Shown here piece after piece: positions 46,401 through 58,300 of a DNA stretch of 64,000 bases (position 1 is its first letter; the number at the start of each line of letters is the position of its first letter). The stretch spans positions 2,232,001 to 2,296,000 of the forward strand of contig CAJINV010000008.1 in NCBI GenBank assembly GCA_905178155.1, written 5' to 3'. Both the position numbers and the translations under genes were made by a program. Source of the stretch: Amoebophrya sp. A120 (lineage: Eukaryota; Sar; Dinophyceae; Syndiniales; Amoebophryaceae). The notes beneath the pieces were generated by a model. The model was not told the DNA's origin and did no database searches. It worked only from the letters and a program-made list of their open reading frames with translations.

Positions 46401-48578
46401 GAAGATGTAGCTGGAGCAGTGGCTCAAGAGAATAGTAAAGATGAAAACTCTAGTACTACTTCTCCCGTGAAGATGAAGATGGAGGTTCTCGTCCCAGGCT
46501 GCGCGACGAGCAAAGGAGGTTCTTTCGTCACCAGAACGCGAGGACACCGGACCGGTAGTGGGTACAGCATTCACACGAGGAGCTCCTCCGAAACAAGCTA
46601 CCCGGGAGGTGATTCCGCTGACGCAGATGAACAACGGCAGCACTACAGTGGAAGCAGCGACTCCGTTACGAGTGAGCAGGAGCGCGAGGCAAGACGGGAG
46701 GCGGAAGCCGCCGGGGCGGCGTTTTTCTCCCTTCGCAAGCAGCAGCAAAACCGGCGGCGGGAGAAATTCAGGCTGCGGATGAGGTGCGACGACAGGAAGA
46801 AGAAGTGGAAGAGGTATGAGGCCAGGAAGCGGCAGGCGGAAGCGGACGCGGCGTCGGCAGCAGCAGCAGCAGCAGCGGGTGTCGAAGCAAATCAGCAACG
46901 GGAGGCCCCGGCGGGTGCGGGATCTGGAAGTGGAGTTCCTGTCCCTGCGTTGGAAAATGATAAAGACACTGTTAACAACATCAAAGAACCAGCAGAAACA
47001 CAACATCTTCGAAGGAGACCACAGTTACCACCCTGTGTGGCCTCTTCCTTGATTCCCACACACCTGGTTCATCCCGAGGTGGTGTTTCAGCCCCCGGCGC
47101 GGTCCACTCGGATGGCCGCAACTGCTACGGTCCAGGACGCAGCAGTTCTTGATGCCTGTTGGACCACCGGCGTGCTGGATGCGGGAGTGCTTGACGCAAA
47201 CTGGACGGGCGTTGCGCCGGTGCCGAAGAAGCGAACCAGTATTCCCGTGACCGCTGCCGCACTCGGGATGGTCAAAGCCACGCCCCCGAGCGGCCGGAAG
47301 GGCGCAAAGCAAGCGAGCCGATTGGCATCGCAGGGTGGCAAGGTACTAAAGGGTGTTGGGACGCAGCAGCAGCAGCAGCAGCGGCAAGAAAGGTCCTCTC
47401 CAGTACAACTACAAGCCGGGGCGGGAAGCAAGTCAGCCGTGACCACCTCCGTGACCGTGCACAGCTCGTCGACGGCGGCTGGTCAGCACAATAGCAGGAG
47501 CGGGGCTGCTCCAGCTCCTCCAGTCCTTTCGGCCGACGGAGCTGCTGGAACGTTGCAGACCTGCAACGTCGCTGATGGAGTGGTGACACAGGAAAATCTT
47601 GCCACCACAACTCGCGAAGATCAAGCTGCCAGTGTTTCCACTGCTCAGCCGCATAGTTGTAGAAGTACTTCAAGAACTTCTACTCATCTCAACCCGACCC
47701 CGACACGCAAAACTGTAGGGTCCTCTGGTGGTGCAGGAGTTGTGAATACTGGTGGTAGTACAACAACAAAGAACGGCGCAAGAACCACAGCAGGTGCTGG
47801 AGGTACAACAGCAACTGCAGCCCCTCCCTCAATGTCAACGACGAAGAAGAACCACACACCCCCTGCGCAAAAGTCCTCGTCGGGTACTGGTCAAAATAAG
47901 AAGCTAAGCACGACAGCGACGCAGCAGGATTCTTGGTACAACTCGATTCAGTCGCAGGCACTGGCCCTAACTTCCAGCGCTTCGCAGCTGTCGACCGCTG
48001 GAATCGACCCCATGACGCGGAACCAGGTGCTGCGGAAAGTGATGGACTACTTTGACGAAAAGAACTTCGAAGACCTTCGCGTACTCATCTCCACACTCGT
48101 GGAGTTGCTGCAGTACCAGATGGATGACAAATTCATCTCCTCGAACGAAAGCAGCTGCAGCAGCGCCACCACGTCACAAGGCCGTGTTCTTGACGAGGTT
48201 GGCTGCGCCACTACGTCAACAACCACTGGAGGTGTAGCTCAGGAGAGAACTTGTACCCAACAACAAGTAGTACTCTCAACTGCCTCTACTTCTATTTCAG
48301 GGTTCCTCGCACCAGCTCCACCTATCGTTAAGCCTGGTGTAGTTGATCAGCATTTTTACGTGCACCGATCCGCATCAGCGCCCGGTGGGCGCCACCACAT
48401 CAAGCAACGCACGACCCGGGACGAAGGCGGGCCCTCGAAGAAGGTCAACATGATTTCCCTCGCGACGGAAGAGAATGCCAATGCGCCGACAAATATTGTT
48501 CTTGACAACTCGAAAAGTATAAACGGTGCGCCAGTTGTAGGACGAGAGGACGACTGCACGTTGGCAACTAGTATGTAG
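40496..48578 (+). CDS. 2142-residue acidic, low-complexity protein
   Basis: Exons 40496-40618, 40783-40833, 41077-41107, 41466-41555, 41872-42027, 42242-45129, 45489-48578 (6429 nt). The ATG at 40496 follows CAAAA. The N-terminus carries INYSKWDNIDDSDSDEEDR, a Trp-Asp plus acidic motif seen near the start of several chaperone- or MYND-type proteins; that link is weak. Residues about 145-200 form an ordered helical block (PPGVLEQGSLALVRRFLQNH). Residues about 420-600 are a very acidic Asp/Glu/Ser tract, followed by basic KKRK patches that look like nuclear signals, then a second half rich in Ser, Ala, Gln runs. Near the C-terminus (DPMTRNQVLRKVMDYFDEKN, then LLQYQMDDKF) there is a predicted helical segment. 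Intron 40619-40782 is GT-AG; the others are IEs. A chromatin or RNA-granule scaffold is possible but unproven. Confidence 0.7.
40834..41071. mobile_element. Degenerate IE-like intron (U)
   Basis: Starts TATG, ends TTGGATA; flanks ACATT/TCGTT. The join gives KWDNIDDSDSDEED. Confidence 0.6.
41108..41460. mobile_element. IE-like intron (U)
   Basis: Perfect duplication TCGCG; ends TACCGCTAG and GCAGTGGTA are weakly inverted. Contains an internal ATTTGTCATGC-like motif set. Confidence 0.65.
41556..41866. mobile_element. IE family C
   Basis: Start TATCGTCCTGTGTAACAACG, end TTTATTTTTACTCAGGATA. Perfect duplication TCTGA; the join gives NERCLKPDDFPPG. Confidence 0.9.
42028..42236. mobile_element. 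IE family D
   Basis: Inverted ends CGAAAAAACTGTTTCACTGTG and CACAGTGAAACAGTTTTTTC (20-bp repeat). Duplication CATCG/CATTG. About the same length as the copy at 11880. Confidence 0.93.
45130..45483. mobile_element. IE-like intron (U)
   Basis: Start TATGAGAGTTG and later CTCCACGCGTAGG pair with CCACGCGTGGACGAG and CAACTCGGATA. Flanks GCGCG/GCACA. It fuses two long frames that otherwise look like separate genes. Confidence 0.65.
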
Positions 48579-48589
48579 TGAGGTCACCG

Positions 48590-49215
48590 AACGGTTCTAA
48601 CCGGGGAGTTTTTTTGACACCCAGCCAGCAAAACGGCCGGCAGTTTTCAAGCGGCCGAAGGCGTTTTTTGACATAAAAAATTTTCAATTATCAAGCGGGC
48701 GGGGCTTTGATATCAAACAAGCCCGGTCGAAAACTATCGATTCGCACTTGATAAAACGACGCAGGGGAGCCGGCAAAAGGGGCGCCCTTCTGAGGAGCCC
48801 ACCGCCTTAGTTTGTGGCGGTTTGGGGCGCCCAAAAAGAGGCGCGCAGAAAACGCGCCCAAAATCAGAACAGCGGAACAGCATGGCACGGCCGCGATTTC
48901 GAAGCATTTTGGGCGGCCGCGAAAGCGGCCGCCTTTTCGCCGGTTTCAGAGCCTGGGGAGCTTTGCAAAAAGCGCCGGCGTGAAAAATAAAAACGCAAAA
49001 GAGAAAAAGCGCGCTAGACGCGCAAAGCCAACCCGCATGCTACGGGCCCGATTTGTCTTCGCTTTTTGGGCGCCCCCCGTGGCGCCCGGATCGGCCCCAT
49101 AGCATGGGGGCTCGCTTTCGGAAAGGAATTTTGGAAATGTGCCAAAATTTGTGACGTTTCTCAAGTGACCGCCATACCGTGCGGCATGACGTTACTCGCG
49201 GCGGTATGGCGAGCC
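48590..49215. other. GC-rich hairpin-dense island
   Basis: Several strong inverted repeats lie close together: GGCGGCCGC-GAAA-GCGGCCGCC at 48912-48933 followed by TTTT; GGGCGCC/GGCGCCC at 49068-49087; CCCCAT-AGC-ATGGGG at 49095-49109; CGCCATACCG/CGGTATGGCG at 49170-49211; and nested arms around 48781-48831. The base composition and hairpin density are unlike anything else in the window. Open frames cross it but have no coding character. It could be a structured RNA, a replication or regulatory element, or foreign DNA; I cannot decide. Confidence 0.6.
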
Positions 49216-49320
49216 CAGAAAAAGCAAAGCCGCGGCCAAGGCGGCTGTCGGAAAAAAAACGCCCACGACCTCACTACCCCCGCCCCGGCGGCTATATTTG
49301 GTATCGTTGCGGAGGAGAAA

Positions 49321-52300
49321 ATGAAAAGCAATAACAAGCCCGCCAAAGATATTTGTGCCACTACGACCGGGAATAAAAATCAAAGCCAAAGCACCGTCGC
49401 CAAAGCAAAGGCAAATCCCAAGGCAGCCAGCGCGACTTCAGCGAAAATGAATAGTACTCCACCATTGAAGACCAAGGATCAACAAGGTTCTGGGAACACT
49501 GCTGCGAGTGCGACCACCTATTCCGCGACGTCGCTGTCCTCGTCCTCCGTGCCGTCCCCAGGCTCCACCACGGCGACTTCTGGAAGCAAACAAGATGTAG
49601 ACACGACCCCATTAGTGTGGAAGGACAAGATCGGCTGGAGCGGCCGAAACAACCAGTCGCACCGGAACGGCATGTATCGACTGCAGCTAATCCGTCTGGT
49701 ACAACTGGAAATTCGCACAGGATTTGCGTCCTGCTTAGTAGTTCCTTGCCCTCAGAAGTCCTTGCCTTTTTTTCTATGCGACCGCATAGATACTCACTTG
49801 CACGGCAGATGCAGAATTAGTACGTAGCATGATCACAAGCTTTTGGATTCTTCTCGGCAAAACGAATTTACTATCCGAAAGTTTTGCGTGGTACAACTAC
49901 AACCCACATGAAACTTGGTTGAAATCCTGTCTCATGCTATAGAGGACCTTTGATGCCGCATGCAAATCTAGTCGCGACCACACAAGTCCAGACCCAGATC
50001 GATATTTGCAACGCATAGCGACTGTGCGGTTGCGCGGGAGGTTTTGCAGGACCTGGCGCCCTACGCGTTACTGGCTTTGAACGAGATGGCGGCGCGCGGC
50101 TTGCGGCACGCGCTGAAGCTGAAACCCGCCGAGTTGCGGCCTGGCGAAAAGGAAGACCCGCGGCCCTGCCCCTGGGAGTACCTGCGGCAAACACTGCGGC
50201 TGCCGCAGAAGTACTTGACGGAGTTGCGAACGCTGTTGAACGTGGAATTGATCGAGCAGCTGCTTTCGTGTCGCGTGCGCCGCGGCGGCCTGCGGGTGTT
50301 CTTCACCGAGGAAGAAATCCGCCGTACGTGGCGCGAGGCGCGGGGGAGCAAGCAGCGGCTGCAGGACTTGCTGTGCGACCGGGACCTGGCACCCAAGATC
50401 AAGGAGTACATGGTCATGTTTCTCAATGGCAACGGCCGGGACCCCGAGCAGCTGCACAACCAGCAGGCGCACGAGCACCTGAAAAAGAATCTGTTTTCCC
50501 TGAACCTCGTGGAGGGCACGCAGGCGAACTACCGTAAAGCGATGATGAACAATCCGAACTTGACGTACCAGTCCACCCCCGGTGGCGGCGCGATTATTTC
50601 CGGGGACTACAGTGGGTGTCTGGATCCGGGTAGTAGAAATAGCAGCACGACCACCACAAGAACTCGGGGAGTGCGAGACGATATCGGAAGCAGTATCCTG
50701 GTGCCGAGCGCGGTGCCGAGACTGGTGGAGCAACGGCTGAAAGAGTGCGACGCGGAACTGGCAGCGGCGAGCAACGACCCTTCCTGTGGTACAGCCACGA
50801 CCCCGCCGGGCGGCCGCGGAGGTGCTGGCACAGCATCTAGAAGAACCACCTACCGGGAAGATGATGAGAAGAACAAGAACACATCATGCGAAGACCACGA
50901 CCGTGACGAGGCAGTAGATCCCTCGACAGCAGGTGGTGGATCACTCGCCGGGACAACTTCTATAACTCGTAGTTCATCCGCGACCACGCACGTTCCGAAC
51001 CTCGGCCCGCAGCAGATTACCGATATGGTGGAGGTCACGCGCAAAGTAGGCCTCAGCCGAGCGTACCAGTCCTGCAAGTCCCGGGGCGCGGACTTCCTGT
51101 TGGACGCGTATATTCAGCAGGTATTCAACTTTCGGAACGTACTTCTTAAGCGGTCCAAGGTACCTTTGATTAACCGTCCCGCACGTTATCTCGACGAGGA
51201 TTACTGGGAACGCGACTCCACTATGCACTGAAAATATAGAAGTTGTTGTGTGATCTGGTGGCTCGAGGAAGGAGTTGGTCGTTCCAACAGCTGGTGGCCC
51301 ATCTATGCAAATCTATCCCGGTGCACAGGGCTAAGCAAGATCGATAACAAGCTCTTCATTTTGTGTCAACTGCAGAAGTAGAAGGGTCGAGGACGTGAAC
51401 TTGTGGTCATACGGGGTAACTAGGCAGGCTTTTGAAAAGCCACACCCTCGTCCCGCCAAAGGGGTCGCATGGCCCATGCCGTGGCTTTCGTTTTTACAAA
51501 AGACGACCCCTTTCTCTTCGTATTTTGAAGGAAATATTTTGATCTCCACCAGTACGGAGGATGACCTCGATTTGGCTATAATAAGTATGCAAAAGCTGCG
51601 TTTTCTAAATATTGTCACGCATAATCTATTGCATTGCCTCTGCTCCAAACGACCCAGATCGACAACGCGATTTTTTATTTTTCGGGTGATATGCAAGTGT
51701 AGGTGCTGCGAGACGGAAGATGTGAAGAACAAAAGATTTCCCACCGACATGCCGGAGGGCTTCACTGAGGGCATGCGAATTTCGCTGCTTGAGTTGCCCC
51801 GGCAGGGCTTCCTGGACCTACTCCGGGTGTTTTTGAAACACACGGAAGAGCCGAGCAGCTTGGTGTCGCAGGTCTTGTGCTACGGGGGAGCCGTCGCGGA
51901 GTACTGTGCTTTGAACCCGAACGCCGAGGGAAAGGCCGCGCGGGCGATCGTGGAGTTTTTTGTCCGGCGGTGCGAAAAGTCCTATCCGCACTACCAAGAT
52001 CTGCTCAAGTGTCGGCGGGAGGTGGGTGTGGAGGTTTTCCAACGAGCGAGGGTCGAGCTGGAAAAGGACTACACCTTGCGGGAAGAAGCGAAATTCATCT
52101 CCTCGCTGTTTTGCAACAAGTACAGACTTTTCACGTAGATTGATATTAAGCATCTATAGGGAGCAGTACTTTTTGTTTTTTCGATCAAAAACGGTGTTGT
52201 TGAAAAAGTTTTGTAGAAATATATTTTGTACGCCAGCACCTGATGTTCAACGGGGCGAGAAGCGCCAGTTGTTGAGTTATTTCTGAAGACAAGTGCAGCG

Positions 52301-55300
52301 CGCCAGCAGGAGGAGGACATTGCGTTGAACACGAAAGGAAATAAACGTTCGATAAACATATGTAAAAATCGAAACCAGGTTGACCGACTACGTGATCTTT
52401 CATCCTCGCGACACCGGGGAAAACCTGGCCGGCGTCTTCCGCAAAGACCCGAACAGATGGCAGCCGAAGCGGCGGCTGAGCAGTGTGCCCGGGGTCTATG
52501 TGCCCTTGGAGAATTGGGGGCTGTTCGACCTAGAGCCGGAGGTCTCACAGCTGTCCTTGACCATGCGGGGCGTCGACACGCAGACGTGGTACCCGCCCAC
52601 GTACGGCGACGGCCCGCCGAAACCGGAAATTCAGTTCGTCGATATTTTGATGAGCCGGAAAATTCAGGAGTTTGCGACGTACAGCAAGCGCTACAGCGAG
52701 ACTTTTCTGAAACGAGACCTCACGCTGCTGATCACCCTGCTCGACACGGCCGGGGGGAAGGTACCTCTACTTCCCGGTGGTGGAGCGGCAAACATTACGA
52801 CTACCGGGGCGAAGAAGATGAACAACCCGAAGACCTCGGTTGCCGCGTCCTTATCCACGACAGGAACTGCCTCCTCGTCTTCATCTGCCGGTGCTGCTGA
52901 CCCTCCTGGGGCCGCGAAGGTCGTCGTGGACCACAATACTATTAAAGAGGCGTACTCAACAACAGCTTCGTGTCCGATATGGCATTCTCAAACGTTACAT
53001 TCTCAACTGTTACATGAATTTGTAATGCAAGACTAGCACAGGTGAGAGGGAGAACCTTGCGCGTCTTGCATTACAGGTTTGGTGCGGATTACAGTGCTAT
53101 TTAGCCCTCCGGGAATTTGTCATGCGAAGCAGCTTGATCGTCTGGCGGGTCATGGTCATTTTGCATGACAAATCATGTAACAGTTGAGAATGTAACGTTT
53201 GAGAGCCCCATATCCGAATTTGACGCACAGCCAGCGCTTTGTCAACCGCGGCCTCGTGGCCCGCACCGAGTATCGTAAGGAAAAATCCCCCCTCCCCATA
53301 TCGAAAGCGTATCCGTCTGAAAATTTGCGATGTGCATTTGCGACCTCAAATCCTGTCTGTGTTGCAGGAAGGCAAGTCCAGAAAGCGTTCCGCATTTTGC
53401 AGGCGGTTTGTCATGCTGTTTGGCTTAGAGCATACACGTTTGTCATGCTAGGCGCCTACGTCAAAACCTCTCGACTGAGGCTTGACATATGCCTGCACTC
53501 CTCTACTGCAAGACAAATCTGATTTGTGTACGCAAATCCAGCATCACAAACTTCGTTTTGATATGGGGTGGGGAGATTTTTCCTTTTGATACCGAGAGCC
53601 CCGGCTTCATGCGCATAACGCGGACCGTAAGGGTCCCGAGCACCATGGACATGCAGGAGTTTCAGGAGAAAATTTTGCAGCCCGCGATGGGGTGGCAGAA
53701 GTCGGAAAGCAACTACGTTTTCTACGACGGCTCGGACGGCGGTGCGATCGGAATCGAGCAGAACAACGAACTATCAAATGCAAAAGTGTCTGGGTCTGGG
53801 AGATTCCGAGATTCGTCATGCTGTTTTTTCAAGCTCCCCCACGTCTGGAATGCAGGGCGCAGCATCACAGGTTCTGCAGCTCGTTGGTGATGCGTATTCT
53901 GCATGAGAAATGCCCGCTCAGAATGGCCAGAAGTGGGCACCTTTTGCACGTTCTGCATCACAGATCACTGTAGGATCCGAAACACGCATCACAAGTTCGG
54001 ATCCTTCCAGGCCCAGACATATTTGCATTTGATACGAACACCACATGGCCGTGCTCGGGTTCCGCTTCATTCTATCAAAAGGAAAAATCCCCCTGCCTCA
54101 TATCAAAGCGAAATTTCTGATGCGGGATTTGGATACACACATCACATTTGTGTTGCAGTAGAGGACTGCACCCAGATCCTAAGCCTAGGCAAAGGCCTTT
54201 TGGTGTAGGCGCCTAGCATGGTAGACGGCTACCATGCAGGCCTCACAGCATTACAAATCGCCTGCGTAATGTGGCGGACAGCCTGAGCGTGCCACCTTGC
54301 AAGAGAAACCCGATTTGTGGTGACAAATCTGCATCACAAATTTTCAGAAGGATGCGCTTTCAATATGGCAAGGGGGGATTTTTCCATGCAATACATTCCA
54401 CCCAAGGAGTGCCTGGTCGGCCAGGTATTCCGCACCATCGAGGATAACGCCACCTACGTCTACGACCTGTCGAACGAGCGCTGGCGGCACCACATTTCCG
54501 TCTTGGAAATCCATGCAGTGGAAGATTCCACCGGGTTCCCCGACCTGCTCGCCGGCACGATGCGGTGCCCCCCGGAGCGGCTCAGCAGTGACAAAACCTT
54601 ATCCTGTGCAAATGCCTCGTACTCGTATAAATGCATTACAAATTTCCTCAGCATGAGAAATAAAATTTGTAATGCTGATCGACCTCAAGAACAAGATTTG
54701 TAATGCATGATTGCAATACGAGTACGATACTTTTGCACAGGATAAACCTCGAAAGACGAGCCGGGCGTGCGGAACGCCTACAACCGGTTCTTGAAAGATA
54801 TGCATTGCAAATATGTCTGGGTCTGGAAGGATGCGAACTTGTAATGCTGGCGCTGCATTCGAACCTGTGAATTCTGTGCTGCATGACCAACAAAAGTGGC
54901 AGCCTCTCATGCCATACAAAAACGCAGTTTCTCATGCAGAGTTCGTATGAGAAGGCGCTCTACGAGCTTGTCATGCTTTCCTGCATACGAAAGTGTCTTT
55001 ATCATGCACATTTTTGCATTACAAATTTCCAGACCCAGACATTTTTGCATTTCATAAAAGATCTAGAAGCGCAATTCGCCAAGGGCTGTTGGGGCTCGTT
55101 TGACAACGATTTTGCCGTGTCCTCGTATCAGAGCGAAAACGATGCAATTAACAGTTCTCCAGAAGTAGTTCACGTGGCAAATAATTTCCAAATGCTGTCT
55201 GCGCTGCCGAATAAATAGTAATAGCATGATATGAAAATGAAATTGAACCAATAGGACTACGAGTCTCGTCCGTAAGTCGGAGCGAGTGTACTACGCGCGC

Positions 55301-58300
55301 CAAGCACATTTTACAACATGACAAGCCATGGTCTTATTAGGCTGTTTTGCATACACAGATTTTTGGTATTCTGGGCCAAAAAGCTCTGCGGCTAGCGCTA
55401 CGACATCCCCGAGGCCGGTTGTAATATCAAATTTGCAACGCAAGTGGTTCCAACTTCTGGGGTACTACTAGAAGCGGGACTTTTCACTATGATGCCTTCT
55501 CGTTCCCGCCCAAGTTGACCCGGTGGCAGAAGCGGCGGCTGGACGAAATCGCGGCTATCACGCCGGTATGAAATGCAAAAATGTCTGGGTCTGGAAGAGT
55601 CGGGACTTGTCATGCACATTTTGCATGACCCGTGAGGTCTGTGATGCTGGTGCTAGCATCACAGATTTTTTGAGAGCTTCTTGATGCTAATTACGCATGA
55701 GAAATTCCCTCTTAGCGTGCCAAGAACTGACTCCTCTTGCTGCTCATGCAACACAGATATTTTTAGAATCCGCAGACAGCATTACAAGTTGCATTCTTCC
55801 AGACCACCCAGACACTTTTACATTTGATAGCCGGGGCAAGTGTTGAATCCGGGGTTGCTGGCGCTTGCCGCAGGCGGCGCCTCCTCTTCATCTACTTCCC
55901 TTGCGTCACCCACGATCAACCCCTTCCGGTTTGACTTGGAATTTCACAAGAATCACATCGACCAACTTTTCGGCCGAGACAAGGCGAAGCTGAAAAAGCA
56001 AGCAGCCCGAGCGCGGAAGAAGCAGGCGGCGAAAGCGAAGAAGATACTAAACGCAAAGAATTTATGGATGTGTCAGGATCGAAATCGACAAAGTCGAAAA
56101 ATTTGTGATGCATAAAATCGATACCAGTTGGAGCCTCAGTTTGTAAGTGGCGCATGACAAATTTCGGGAGCACTCAAATCCAGTCTGTCATGCTGTTTGG
56201 GCAAAGAAGACTGCTCCTGTCATGCTACTCTGGCAGCACATTGCATACCGCCAAACAGGCTTGCAATCGGTCTCATTTGCCTGCTCCCCAATACAGGCCT
56301 CCAGTGCCCTACATTTTATGCATCACAAATTTTTCGATTTTGCCGATTTCGATCCTGACACATCCATAGAATTTGATGCAAGAAAAAGCAGGAGATGGAG
56401 AAGATGAACAAGAAGTAGAGAGGAAAGTAGATGAGCACCAACCTCAAAGTCACGACGAGGATTGGCAACGCGAGAGCACGACCATTGGATTCGCCGAAAG
56501 CGAAACAATAGCTTCGATTGTCGCGAATGCCCGCAAGCCCGAACTTGGCAGCAGCTGCGAAAAGGAGGTCGAAAACAGCACAAGAAATAAAATCGCAGAA
56601 TTAAATAAACCAAAGCAAGTCGGGGTTCTGCAGGAGCCTTCTAAAGATGCAGATGGAATAAATAAAGCCGGGAACAAACGAAATGAAATCAGAAGGCCTG
56701 CAATCTTGCACACCGAGCGGGGAACCGAGATTGACGTGGATGCGCTGACGCCAATATCCCGCGGCAAGATCGAAAAAATCCTCGAGCAGCTAACTCCAGT
56801 GGGGTCGTCGTCGACGGAGGTGGTACAACAGCCCCCGCGGCGAAGCTGCAGTGCATCTGAGGTACTGATGCCGGAGCCTCCTCCTGTCGTGAAGCCAACA
56901 GACTTGCAGCTCCGGGAAGCGGATGAGCGAAAAATTTTGAACACAAAGGAAGACAACACAAAATCCACGACGGCCGCGGAGGACGATGAAGACCACCACC
57001 AGCATCCTTGTGTAGTAGCGAGCCTGATGCAGGAGGAACCCGAGAATGGAAAATCCGAAAACGCCTCAAGGGATTGTTCCGACGATGAGCTGCACGATGG
57101 GGGAACAGTGGCGCAGCAACATCTTGTTCAAGGCAAACGAGCCCGCGCTGCATCCTCGCCTGCGAAATCTAGTGACTTTCTCGTTGCAGACCGTGAAGTT
57201 GTGCCAGAAGTAGGAAGTCTATCGGATTCAGCTGCATCTTCCCCCCGAGGAGGCGCAGCTCAGGATGAACTCGCGCACCTTTCGTCGCTCTTCGATGAAT
57301 GTGAGCACGCAAGTACGATGGGGATGGACGGCGATGGTGCGCAACAAGCAGATCTTCGGACGATCTTCGAAGAAGAGCTTGTGGTCCGACGTTCTTGTCC
57401 TTCGGAAGTAGAACTACAAGTAGACCAGTGCAGCTCGCCTGGAACTACAACAACATCGTCCAACCCCCCGAAGGACGACGAGCACGACCACTTCTACACT
57501 AGCTACCTGGCCCTCGGGAAAGTGAGTCGGTACGACCGGGTTACGGGGCACACACAGGACGTAGAAGAAATTCACGGGTTGCAGGGGCTCTGGAAAACGC
57601 TCTCCTCTTTTCCCGAACGGCAGCTTCTCCAGGTGATTTCCTGGGACGAGTCCAGCGTGAATCTGCTGCGCGACGACCTGATACTCGAAGACGACGCGTG
57701 GGGCACTCGTGATTCTCGTATGCTTTCAGCAGATCATGCGAACAATCCTGTAGTTCTGGAGGAAGAACTTTCAACATCGCGGCTACAAGTGCTGGACGAC
57801 GGCGGGGAGGAACATGATGAAGAACGCGAGCACGACGAAAATGTAGACCATGTCCGCAAGAATCCTGGCAATGTCAAGATACAGCACCAGGCACCTCCTT
57901 TATTTCGGCACACAGCTTTTCGGACGTCTCTCGAGCGTGCCGGCGGAGAAGAAGCTGCCCCAGCAGCCAAATCGAGGGATGGCAAAAAGAACGCCGCGGC
58001 GACGAGCGCTTCTACAGGGGGAGCTGGTGGGGCGGCCCAGCCGCAGGGGGCCGGTCAGAACCGAAACAATGGTCCTCGGGCCCCGCCGTCGACAGGCTCG
58101 GCAACCGCGAGCCAGCCAGAAACAACGGGCTCGGATTCTAGCCAGCTGCAAACCGCAGCGGACAAGAACAGCCCGCCCCCGACGAACAACAGGAGCAACT
58201 TGAGTGACCCGGTGCTGAAGAGGAAGCCTCGGGGTTGGCTCGACGTGGCGTTGCAACAGGTGGACTACTTGTACGACCCCGTCGCTGGTCGCCCCGCTGG

